From assembly GCA_027077325.1 (NCBI GenBank), contig JALTGF010000162.1, positions 1 through 6,677 of the forward strand: a DNA stretch of 6,677 nucleotides, read 5' to 3'. The position numbers and the translations under genes were made by a program. The stretch is from an archaeon. Its GTDB lineage: Archaea; Undinarchaeota; Undinarchaeia; Undinarchaeales; JALTGF01. Below, in pieces: positions 1-6,385 of the stretch. The notes beneath the pieces were generated by a model. That model did no database searches. It was not told where the DNA came from and saw only the letters and a program-made list of their open reading frames with translations. Position 1 is the stretch's first letter; each line of letters opens with the position of its first letter.

Positions 1-707
1 CCCCAGTTCAGGTCACGAGTTATGCACCAGTCCTGCAACTTATCAAGCCAAGTGACTGCATAGTTCTTTACATTTTCTGAGAGCTCTTTTTTTGAAAGAA
101 AATCATTAAGTTGCTCTTTAAAGTCAGTTAATTTGAAAAACCAGTGCTTTGTTTTCTTTAAAATTGGGGTTGAGCCACAAATTAGGCAGTGCGGCTCATC
201 CAGGTGGTCAAGAACTTTTCCACAAACTTCGCAGTGATCCCCACGCGCGCCTTCAGCGCCACAGTAAGGGCATTTTCCTTCAACATACCTGTCTGGCAAG
301 AAGCGCTTGCACTTTGGGCAGTAGTATTGGTCAACTTCTTTAACATAGATGTAGCCGCGCTCGTTTGCAACAGTGAAGAATTCCTGCGCGTTTTTTGTAT
401 TTGTTTCAGTGGAAGTTCTTGAGAAGATGTCAAAATTTATGTTTAGCCCGTCAAAATCTTTTTTTATTAAATCATGATACCGGCTTGCAATTTCCTGAGG
501 AGTTTTTCCCTCTTTCTCTGCGCGAACAGTAATTGGAGTTCCGTGCTCATCGGTCGCACAGACGAAAACAGCATTCTTTTTGTTTAATTTTAAGTATCTG
601 TAGTAGATATCTGCTGGCAGATAAGTACTTCTTATGTGCCCAACATGCAACGGCCCGTTTGCATAGGGCAACGCACAGGTTACAACAATTTTCTCGCCAG
701 TTTCCAT
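1..707 (-). CDS. metG: Methionyl-tRNA synthetase, N-terminal part (runs off left edge)
   Basis: This class I aminoacyl-tRNA synthetase charges tRNA(Met) with methionine in the cytoplasm. The reverse strand reads 235 codons from an ATG at 707 and is still open at base 1. Seen in the translation: the N-terminal strand and HIGH-type signature PYANGPLHVGH (residues 14-24), CATDEHGTPI (50-59), and a zinc-knuckle insertion with four CxxC pairs (C130/C133, C146/C149, C159/C162, C174/C177). The visible part ends in the family-typical TRDLNWG. Two complete knuckles are typical of archaeal and some other MetRS forms; many bacterial enzymes have fewer cysteines here. The KMSKS loop and anticodon-binding domain lie beyond the window. 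The ATG is chosen because the family sequence begins within a few residues of it and a TATA box lies about 30 bases upstream. No frameshift or missing key residue is seen. It is transcribed away from the four-gene cluster and is probably functionally unrelated to it. Confidence 0.97.
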   Translation of the reverse strand, partial: METGEKIVVTCALPYANGPLHVGHIRSTYLPADIYYRYLKLNKKNAVFVCATDEHGTPITVRAEKEGKTPQEIASRYHDLIKKDFDGLNINFDIFSRTSTETNTKNAQEFFTVANERGYIYVKEVDQYYCPKCKRFLPDRYVEGKCPYCGAEGARGDHCEVCGKVLDHLDEPHCLICGSTPILKKTKHWFFKLTDFKEQLNDFLSKKELSENVKNYAVTWLDKLQDWCITRDLNW

Positions 708-730
708 AGCGATTTAAATGGATTTAATAG

Positions 731-746
731 TTAAATAGCTTTTTCC
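731..746 (-). promoter_or_regulatory. Probable archaeal promoter of metG (BRE plus TATA)
   Basis: Read on the minus strand, a purine-rich GGAAAAAGC (746-738, BRE-like) is followed by TATTTAA (737-731). The TATA element starts 30 bases before the metG ATG at 707. With the usual archaeal spacing of about 25 bases, transcription would begin within a few bases of the ATG, giving a leaderless or near-leaderless mRNA. No Shine-Dalgarno motif precedes the ATG. The whole region is AT-rich, so the exact box is uncertain. Confidence 0.55.
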
Positions 747-787
747 AAATCTTTAAATAATAAATTACCCACTATTTAGGTGTAACA
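747..787 (+). promoter_or_regulatory. Promoter and short leader of gene A
   Basis: TTTAAATA (752-759) is a strong archaeal TATA-box match preceded by an A-rich BRE-like stretch. It begins 36 bases before the ATG at 788, so the predicted start of transcription is near 780 and the leader is only about 8 bases. A GGTG (779-782), complementary to the archaeal 16S 3' end, sits five bases before the ATG, but it would lie at the very 5' tip of the transcript. The same 41-base block recurs before gene B with the TATA box at identical spacing (36 of 41 positions match by hand count), which supports its function as a promoter. Confidence 0.7.
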
Positions 788-880
788 ATGACTGATAAAA
801 CTTGGATAGCAGTTGCAGCAGTTGTACTTATTGTGATAGGCGTTTTGGTATTCAATGCAGCTTGCGACCAATGCTTATTT
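747..880 (+). repeat. Direct repeat copy 1: promoter plus anchor-coding module
   Basis: This stretch and 2543-2676 (offset 1796) are diverged copies of one unit: TATA box, leader, start codon and the first 31 codons. By hand count 83 of the first 94 positions match (747-840), with no gaps. Beyond 840 the DNA diverges faster, but the protein stays similar to residue 31. The non-coding part is as well conserved as the coding part, so the promoter was duplicated together with the anchor. Confidence 0.9.
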
Positions 881-2542
881 GAGTACCCGGCAGGCGGGGC
901 AGGTGGAGGAGTTTCAGTTCCAGTAACCCCTGAACAAACGGGGGGAATTGACTGGATGTCTGTTTTCATTGTATTAATACCAATTATTTTAGTGTTATAT
1001 GCATGCCGCGCTGGCAATTGGCTGGACAAGATTAGTATCTGGCCTAAACCAAGGTTTAGAGACGGTGTTTTGAAAGGAGTAGTTACAGACGATACAACAG
1101 GGGACAACATCGAAGGAGTAACTGTCTCAATTGAAAGTTCGGACGGCACATATGCAAGTCAAACAAATACTAGCCAACATGGGTACCGGGTCGTATTATC
1201 ACCAGGGCATTACAGGATAACTGTGTCCAAGAATGGCTGGGAAGATCCTCAGCCCCCGTCACAGGAAGTTGATATTAAGGCAAGAAAAGAAACAGAGGCT
1301 AATTTTACCTTGAAAGAGATATCTGGCTCATCAGTACCAAATATGTGCACAATTTCTGGAACAGTTAGTGACTTAGATGGCAACCTAATTGAAAATGCAA
1401 CGGTTACATTATCAAGTGGAGCTGCTGCATATACTACAGCCACTGATTCAAGCGGGCAGTACAGCGTTTCTGTCCCGCCAGGTCATTGGAAAGGCCATGC
1501 CAATAAGCCAGGATACATATTTACAGAAGCAGTTCCACCAGAGTTGGATATTAATGATGGGGAATCTAAAGAGATGCATTTCAAGTTAAAAAAGAGAGTT
1601 ACAGCAAGAAAAACAGATGTTATCCCACCAGAGATTATGGGAACATGGAGAAACGACATTTTAGATGGGAAATACTGTGGCAATTTTAAGGGGAAGATTC
1701 GAGATTTTATTCCAGAGTTACTTGCGCGTATGAGAGATGCCCCTTATCCACTTTACTTAATATTTAAGGGCTGGATTTCAAGAGGGAACTCAAGAAGTCA
1801 GAGAGGCAGGATAATACCATTTTATGGTCGGCAATACTGGGACCAAAAGTATTCAACATTTGAGATGATAATATACAGGGCACTTGAAAGTGTATTTGAA
1901 CCATATGGGACACTAAGAGACAAGGACAGGCGCCCAAAGAAGGGGTATGTAATTGAGATTGTCAAGGAATACACAAATAAGAACGGCGATTTATATGAGG
2001 ATGGCGAGAAAACCTATGACTTGTCAAAAGTGTTCATAACATTTGCAACAGGGTCACTAGATGAAACATACAACGAGATAAACAGCATTCGCAACAAGAT
2101 GGGTGCACCTATGTTGGACCGGGCACTTTGGGACAGAATTAACACAGAGATAATTAGCAAATTTTATGATACCCGTGGAAACCTTCACGCAGCATATGAA
2201 GAATTTGTGTCCCTGGCACGTGGAATACTCGATAAAACACGAAGAGTACAAACGATTACAGGCAGGGCTCAAAAAAACTTAAAGGACGATATTCTGAAGG
2301 ATATTAGCAATAATTGGAGGTATTTTGAGGAAAGACTTGGCAAATTTGGCGATCCAGACAAAGGAGTAATGACAAAGATTAAAAAAGAGATTGATAGTAA
2401 ATTCAAGGGAGATCCTGACTACGACGAGGTTATAACAACAATGGCGCAAATATATGGACCTCCAACAAGGATTATGGTGGAAGGCATCTGTTTGCTAAAT
2501 TTAGTGAAGTTGTACTGTGAGTACAAGGATTATTCATATTAA
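788..2542 (+). CDS. Gene A: hairpin-anchored protein with two carboxypeptidase-regulatory-like domains and an unknown C-terminal domain
   Basis: I do not recognise this 584-residue protein as a named family. Visible domains in order are as follows. A hydrophobic helix (6-25) is followed at once by C26-x-x-C29. A Gly/Pro-rich loop without Lys or Arg leads to a second hydrophobic helix (56-72) and then a basic stretch (R74, K81, K87, R89, R91). Two tandem beta-sandwich repeats (about 93-176 and 187-269) have the carboxypeptidase-regulatory-like pattern: G-x-V-x-D near the start, then a YSV or YRV strand, PPGH or SPGH, and a final NFTLKE or HFKLKK strand. A C-terminal region of about 300 residues (280-584) is first basic, then alternates beta strands with long helices. 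Charge distribution predicts an outside loop and a cytoplasmic bulk. The repeats suggest a binding or scaffold role, not catalysis. The first helix plus C26 could instead be a signal or lipobox-like element, but N23 at -3 fits a lipobox poorly. The start is supported by GGTG, the TATA box and the paralogous start of gene B. Confidence 0.85.
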   Translation: MTDKTWIAVAAVVLIVIGVLVFNAACDQCLFEYPAGGAGGGVSVPVTPEQTGGIDWMSVFIVLIPIILVLYACRAGNWLDKISIWPKPRFRDGVLKGVVTDDTTGDNIEGVTVSIESSDGTYASQTNTSQHGYRVVLSPGHYRITVSKNGWEDPQPPSQEVDIKARKETEANFTLKEISGSSVPNMCTISGTVSDLDGNLIENATVTLSSGAAAYTTATDSSGQYSVSVPPGHWKGHANKPGYIFTEAVPPELDINDGESKEMHFKLKKRVTARKTDVIPPEIMGTWRNDILDGKYCGNFKGKIRDFIPELLARMRDAPYPLYLIFKGWISRGNSRSQRGRIIPFYGRQYWDQKYSTFEMIIYRALESVFEPYGTLRDKDRRPKKGYVIEIVKEYTNKNGDLYEDGEKTYDLSKVFITFATGSLDETYNEINSIRNKMGAPMLDRALWDRINTEIISKFYDTRGNLHAAYEEFVSLARGILDKTRRVQTITGRAQKNLKDDILKDISNNWRYFEERLGKFGDPDKGVMTKIKKEIDSKFKGDPDYDEVITTMAQIYGPPTRIMVEGICLLNLVKLYCEYKDYSY

Positions 2543-2583
2543 AAATCTTTAAATAATAATTTATACACTATTTAGTTGTAAAA
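2543..2583 (+). promoter_or_regulatory. Promoter of gene B, lying directly after the gene A stop codon
   Basis: TTTAAATA (2548-2555) starts 36 bases before the gene B ATG, the same spacing as before gene A. It begins five bases after the gene A stop (TAA at 2540-2542), so the whole A-B gap is promoter. Unlike the first copy, the leader has GTTG in place of GGTG, so the Shine-Dalgarno match is lost. Genes B, C and D can therefore be transcribed independently of A, probably from a near-leaderless mRNA for B. Confidence 0.65.
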
Positions 2584-2676
2584 ATGACCGATAAAACTTG
2601 GGTAGCAATTGCAGCAGTTGTACTTGTTATTATAGGGGTGGTAATTTTTAATTCTGCCTGTGGCTCTTGCCTTTTT
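2543..2676 (+). repeat. Direct repeat copy 2: promoter plus anchor-coding module
   Basis: This is the second copy of the unit described at 747-880. The encoded N-termini share 22 of 31 residues. The nine differences are seven conservative swaps (six among Ile, Val and Leu, plus A24/S24) and the two residues inside the CxxC (DQ in gene A, GS in gene B). Both cysteines keep positions 26 and 29. Confidence 0.9.
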
Positions 2677-4083
2677 GACATGTCTGGGATTGGCTCGGCT
2701 GGAAGCGTATATACTGGAGCAGGTTCTGGTTCTGAGAGTGGGGCATCAGGGTGGATTTGGATAATATTGCTCATATTCATTATTCCAATAATATATTTCA
2801 CCCTACTAAAAGGTAGGGTTATGCAATACTTAACTCCTGAAGGAAGGAAAGTGAGGAGAGAAGCTATTAGGATTGAGGAGAAAAAACAACTGAAAGAGTT
2901 ATCAGATACTTTACGGGCATATGATGACAAGATTAAAAACAAACTTAATGCTGAGTTAAATGACAACAAGTGGCCACTTTTTGAACTTTACAGAAAAGTT
3001 ACTAAGTTTACAATAGATGGGGAAGAATACGAGATAAGGTCAGGACGTGCAGTTGGGGATGAAATCCCTCACAAAGACACTGTTCTTTATTTGATTGATG
3101 TTGACAAAAAGGTCCTAGAAGATGGCTGGAATTTTGGATTGCAGTTTGATGGCCGTGAAAATGAAGAAAAAGAATTTGCATCCCTTTATCACATTTTAAA
3201 CTGGTACCGGACCAAAATAAGTCGCGGAGAACTTCTTGAGATGACCCCATCTTATCCGCACTCTAGAATTTTAATGAAATTCTTAGAGTCCAGACAAAAA
3301 ATACTAAACTCACACGATATAAATGATGTTGCACAAGAGGTTACAGAATTATTTAACGTATATAATAATGAGACAAGCAACATTTTAATTGGGTATGGCT
3401 TAGAATTACCAGAATTTGGGCTTGATGACACCAATTATAAATTTGACCCACCAGACGACCAGTCAATTGGTGAAAAATTCAGGGAGTTTACTGTCCTGAG
3501 TGGGCATGGAGGAATTCGAGAGTTTGTTGAAACAATGATAAATGGAGAGGAGGACACAACAACACAAATAAAGAGAAATTTGTCACAAGACCTTAATTTG
3601 GTATGGGATAAAGGGGTATGGTCTGGATTAAAGAAAGCCATAGGGGAGCATAATTCCAAGAAAGCATTGAAATTGTTTAGCAACTCATTAGGGCGTGCAC
3701 TTCACAATGCTGAGAACATTGATGACAGGCTAAAAAGAAATTTAGGGGTTATTGATGACCTGTTAAGAAAGATTAATGATGTGCAGAAGTACAAGGATTA
3801 TAAATGGTTCACTGAGCGGGACTTTAACAGGTTTATAAGCACTATTGATGCCACTATTTCAGGAGGCATTACAACAGGAGGAGACCTAACTCCTAACCGG
3901 TTTGCCTTGCTTTATTTTGTAGTTTTCTTGCCCTGGATATATATGCTATTGAATTACAAATTATTGTATGTCATTATGAGAAAATACTTGAAGAGCTTGA
4001 GGCAATTAAAGGACTCAATATATGTTGAGATAGACTACAACGTAGACAATAATTCAAACAACAATACAGGAGGTAGTGTATAG
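2584..4083 (+). CDS. Gene B: hairpin-anchored protein of unknown function, paralogous to gene A at its N-terminus
   Basis: The 499-residue product matches no family I know. It shares with gene A the first helix (7-24), C26-x-x-C29, a Gly/Ser-rich loop without Lys or Arg, and a second helix (57-75). A strongly basic stretch follows (K76 to R92), which predicts cytoplasmic placement of the rest. Residues 88-125 are highly charged and probably a long helix or coiled coil. Residues about 140-195 look like beta strands (TVLYLIDVDKK, then FGLQFDG), and 195-430 are mostly helical. Residues 440-465 are hydrophobic with several aromatics. This could be a third membrane helix, but the stretch lines up with an amphipathic helix near the end of gene C and may be a packed core helix. 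The tail (485-499) is Asn/Gly-rich. It has no beta-sandwich repeats, unlike A. The start is fixed by the repeat shared with gene A. The stop is two bases before gene C, so translational coupling is likely. Confidence 0.83.
   Translation: MTDKTWVAIAAVVLVIIGVVIFNSACGSCLFDMSGIGSAGSVYTGAGSGSESGASGWIWIILLIFIIPIIYFTLLKGRVMQYLTPEGRKVRREAIRIEEKKQLKELSDTLRAYDDKIKNKLNAELNDNKWPLFELYRKVTKFTIDGEEYEIRSGRAVGDEIPHKDTVLYLIDVDKKVLEDGWNFGLQFDGRENEEKEFASLYHILNWYRTKISRGELLEMTPSYPHSRILMKFLESRQKILNSHDINDVAQEVTELFNVYNNETSNILIGYGLELPEFGLDDTNYKFDPPDDQSIGEKFREFTVLSGHGGIREFVETMINGEEDTTTQIKRNLSQDLNLVWDKGVWSGLKKAIGEHNSKKALKLFSNSLGRALHNAENIDDRLKRNLGVIDDLLRKINDVQKYKDYKWFTERDFNRFISTIDATISGGITTGGDLTPNRFALLYFVVFLPWIYMLLNYKLLYVIMRKYLKSLRQLKDSIYVEIDYNVDNNSNNNTGGSV
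4068..4074 (+). promoter_or_regulatory. Strong ribosome binding site for gene C
   Basis: AGGAGGT lies within the last codons of gene B, 11 bases before the ATG of gene C. It is the best Shine-Dalgarno match in the window and contrasts with the near-leaderless starts of A and B. It supports gene C being translated internally from a B-C-D mRNA. Confidence 0.7.
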
Positions 4084-4085
4084 AG

Positions 4086-5240
4086 ATGTTTGGCGGTAAA
4101 ACAGCAGGAAACAGCTATTATATGGGTGAGGACTTTTCTTATATAAAAACAAAAACAGAAACAGAGTATTTTGATAGCGTATACAATACCACAGCAAACA
4201 ATACAAATGAGGGGTTTATCAACTGGCTCTTAAAGCAAGAAGCCGAGATTGGAACAGATAGGGAAAACATATTAGTGATTAAACTCAACAAAGACGGATT
4301 ATCAAACAGGATACCTGGAGATTATGACACCACATACAAGATCAGGTTTCCATATGGGAAAACAATAGCATATCTTAAGTTAAAGAAGGACAAATATAAT
4401 CTCCCTCAAAAAGGTGAGAAAGAGGATATTAAAAAAGCATATAACTTTTTGTTATCCCTTGCATTAGTTAATATTGCTTCAAGTAAAGACAGGCGGCTTG
4501 CTTCATTTAAGCCAAAATACAACTCGTTGAAAGATACGTACTATAAAACATTGAATATATTTATTAAGAAATATTCTGAGAAGATATACCAAAGCCACAC
4601 CCCTTATGAAAACAATGCAGCTAGTTATGTTAAGAAAATGGCTGAATCATGCAAGGATTTATCTGGCGTTACATTGAATGATCAGAAAACCAACTTGTTC
4701 TGGTACACCTTGCATAGAGTGTTAAATTCAAATAAGTATCCCATCTTGAAGAATATTGCAGAGAGCGGAGACAAATGGGAAAATCTTGAAAAGAGCATCA
4801 AAGAAATTAGCAGCGCACTGAACAAGTCTGGGCTGTTTAACAGCGTTGAAGGCATAACAGGAAAGGGACTACCACACAAAAAGAAGAAGCAGTTTAAATT
4901 GATATTAAAAGACATCCAGCATTCCACAAAACCTGCGCGAGCACTAACTAATTATTTCTTGGACATTAGCAAGGATATTAGAAAAGTGCTGGAAGCCAAC
5001 AATGGCAAGATAATAAACAGCATTCTCGGGAATATTAAAGACCGCTCGCCTTCTTTTGGAGAACTAGAACGGTCAGATATTAGCAATTTCATAAAAATTT
5101 ACAATTCATTCTTTGGAACTTGGGCAAATATAATTAGGGAATATGAGGCGTATTTAGATCTTGTTGATTACGTCTTAGAAAATATTCCAAATTTAGATAT
5201 GTATGCAAAAGCCATTTACAAACTTAAGAATGTACGATAG
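4086..5240 (+). CDS. Gene C: soluble protein of unknown function
   Basis: The 384-residue product matches no family I know. It has no signal peptide or membrane helix. The first 40 residues are polar and probably disordered, rich in Tyr, Thr and Asn. Residues about 60-100 hold two or three beta strands (ILVIKLNKDG, then YKIRFPYGK and AYLKLK). The rest is predominantly helical and lysine-rich, with a basic loop (KKKKQFK, 265-271) and an amphipathic helical end (330-366) rich in Trp, Tyr and Phe. The order of strands, helical body and aromatic last helices resembles the C-terminal regions of genes A and B, so C could be an unanchored paralogue; this is inference from layout. It starts two bases after the gene B stop behind a strong AGGAGGT, and its end abuts or overlaps gene D, as expected for cotranscribed partner subunits. 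Confidence 0.8.
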   Translation: MFGGKTAGNSYYMGEDFSYIKTKTETEYFDSVYNTTANNTNEGFINWLLKQEAEIGTDRENILVIKLNKDGLSNRIPGDYDTTYKIRFPYGKTIAYLKLKKDKYNLPQKGEKEDIKKAYNFLLSLALVNIASSKDRRLASFKPKYNSLKDTYYKTLNIFIKKYSEKIYQSHTPYENNAASYVKKMAESCKDLSGVTLNDQKTNLFWYTLHRVLNSNKYPILKNIAESGDKWENLEKSIKEISSALNKSGLFNSVEGITGKGLPHKKKKQFKLILKDIQHSTKPARALTNYFLDISKDIRKVLEANNGKIINSILGNIKDRSPSFGELERSDISNFIKIYNSFFGTWANIIREYEAYLDLVDYVLENIPNLDMYAKAIYKLKNVR

Positions 5241-5253
5241 GGTTGTGGATAAA

Positions 5254-6363
5254 ATGATAAAAACAAAAAACTATGCAATAGTGATTGACAAGAAGCAAGT
5301 AGTTGACAATCTCATCAAGGAGATACAATTTAAAAGACGCTCCAAAGGGCTCCCAAGCAGCAAGGCATCAGTAATTCCAATAGTTAAAAAGACCTTAAAT
5401 TTTGATAATGAATTTAATAATTTGCTAGACATACTTGAAAAACTTGAAAAGAGCAAGGAACTCACAATTTTAAAAACTTACAATACTAGTAAGAAAATCG
5501 CAGTTGTGGTTTCAATTCCATATGACGACCGGCGCGGAGAAAGTGCTGCAAGATTAAAAATAGAACGAGTATTGAACAATATAAAGAGCCATACAACACT
5601 AACAAAAGCAGTTAGGGAGAACATAGTTATAGTTAAATTAAAAGATCAACCAGCTCAACAACCTCAAGTTCGCAAACAGGAAAAAAAACCAAAGAAAAAA
5701 ATTCCAGAAGCACCAACATACAAGGAGATAGAAAGCACAGAAAAGAAAAAGAAAAACATAGTTAATCCCAAGCCAACTGAACCAAAACCTGCAAAAAAGA
5801 AAGGCGAAGAACTTCCAGAAAAAATTGCTAAAGGTCTTAAATTTAAGCACATTTACTTGTTCATAGAAAAAGACCACCCGCATCACACCATTGAAGTGTT
5901 TTCAAAACTAGTAAAGAAAGGATTGAAAGGATATTACTGCTCAGAAGTACTGCCAGAGTACCTCTTTGAAGAAGATTGGGGAGGCAAAGAATTAGAAAAG
6001 ATAAGGAAAGGCGTAATCTTTAACTTAATCAGCAAGGAAAGTGATACAAAGATACCAGAGGGCGGAAAGAGGTTGAACCCGCTAAAAGGCAGAGGCGACT
6101 ATGAGATTGGGAAGTTTATTAAAGGCATCACTGAGGATACAGCCATACTTGTAGAGCTTGGACTAATAATTGAAGAAAATGAATTAGAGCAAGTTATGGA
6201 AATTGTAAAGAACTTTAAAAATCTTGTTGTTGACAAAAAAGTGATTATACTGTTGTTTGTGCCTTATGATCCGGAGTTCCCGGATAAAAATATCCAGACA
6301 TTCATATCCAAGGCAAAAAAGCATGTGCACAAAACAATTAATTTCAATGAAATTTTAAAATAA
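5254..6363 (+). CDS. Gene D: two-domain protein with Lys/Pro/Glu-rich linker and DUF835-like C-terminal domain
   Basis: From the ATG at 5254 the product has 369 residues. In-frame ATGs at 5203 and 5230 would overlap gene C; none of the three has a clear Shine-Dalgarno, and 5254 is preferred because it avoids overlap and begins just before the first predicted strand (YAIVID). Residues 5-130 form an unrecognised alpha/beta domain ending in strands KIAVVVSIPYDD and NIVIVKL. Residues 131-190 are a low-complexity linker rich in Lys, Pro, Glu and Gln. Residues 198-360 form a second alpha/beta domain: IYLFIEKD, FSKLVKKGLKGYYCSE, VIFNLIS, IGKFIKGI, AILVELGLIIEENELEQVMEIV, IILLFVPYDP. This order matches my memory of DUF835, an archaeal domain of unclear role linked with signalling proteins; the usual acidic-Gly-x-x-Tyr-Leu-like core is altered here to ELGLIIEEN. 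There is no membrane segment. It probably acts as a cytoplasmic adaptor or regulator of the A-B-C products. Confidence 0.8.
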   Translation: MIKTKNYAIVIDKKQVVDNLIKEIQFKRRSKGLPSSKASVIPIVKKTLNFDNEFNNLLDILEKLEKSKELTILKTYNTSKKIAVVVSIPYDDRRGESAARLKIERVLNNIKSHTTLTKAVRENIVIVKLKDQPAQQPQVRKQEKKPKKKIPEAPTYKEIESTEKKKKNIVNPKPTEPKPAKKKGEELPEKIAKGLKFKHIYLFIEKDHPHHTIEVFSKLVKKGLKGYYCSEVLPEYLFEEDWGGKELEKIRKGVIFNLISKESDTKIPEGGKRLNPLKGRGDYEIGKFIKGITEDTAILVELGLIIEENELEQVMEIVKNFKNLVVDKKVIILLFVPYDPEFPDKNIQTFISKAKKHVHKTINFNEILK

Positions 6364-6385
6364 GATATATTTTTATGCTTTTCCC
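6364..6385 (+). terminator. Probable U-tract terminator after gene D
   Basis: Right after the gene D stop, the plus strand carries two T-runs, TTTTT (6370-6374) and TTTT (6379-6382), with no clear hairpin. Archaeal RNA polymerase commonly terminates at such U-tracts. The site overlaps the 3' end of the converging KaiC-like gene, so the two transcripts would overlap by only a few bases if it works. Confidence 0.4.

Noticed and set aside
149..433. Short open frames on both strands inside the zinc-knuckle part of metG
   Set aside because: They lie entirely within the well-supported metG reading frame and show no independent start signals or family resemblance.
863..871. Lipoprotein processing site at C26 of gene A (and of gene B)
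   Set aside because: Position -3 is Asn in both, which fits the lipobox poorly, and a second cysteine three residues on plus a second helix favour an uncleaved hairpin anchor. Kept only as an alternative.
772..1149. Minus-strand open frames antisense to the starts of genes A and B (also 2568-2969), partly alike
   Set aside because: Their similarity to each other is explained by the direct repeat read on the opposite strand; no promoter or ribosome binding site supports them.
5638..5886. Phe-rich minus-strand open frames that look like membrane proteins
   Set aside because: They are the reverse complement of the Lys-rich linker of gene D (AAA/AAG codons read as TTT/CTT), so the hydrophobicity is an artefact.
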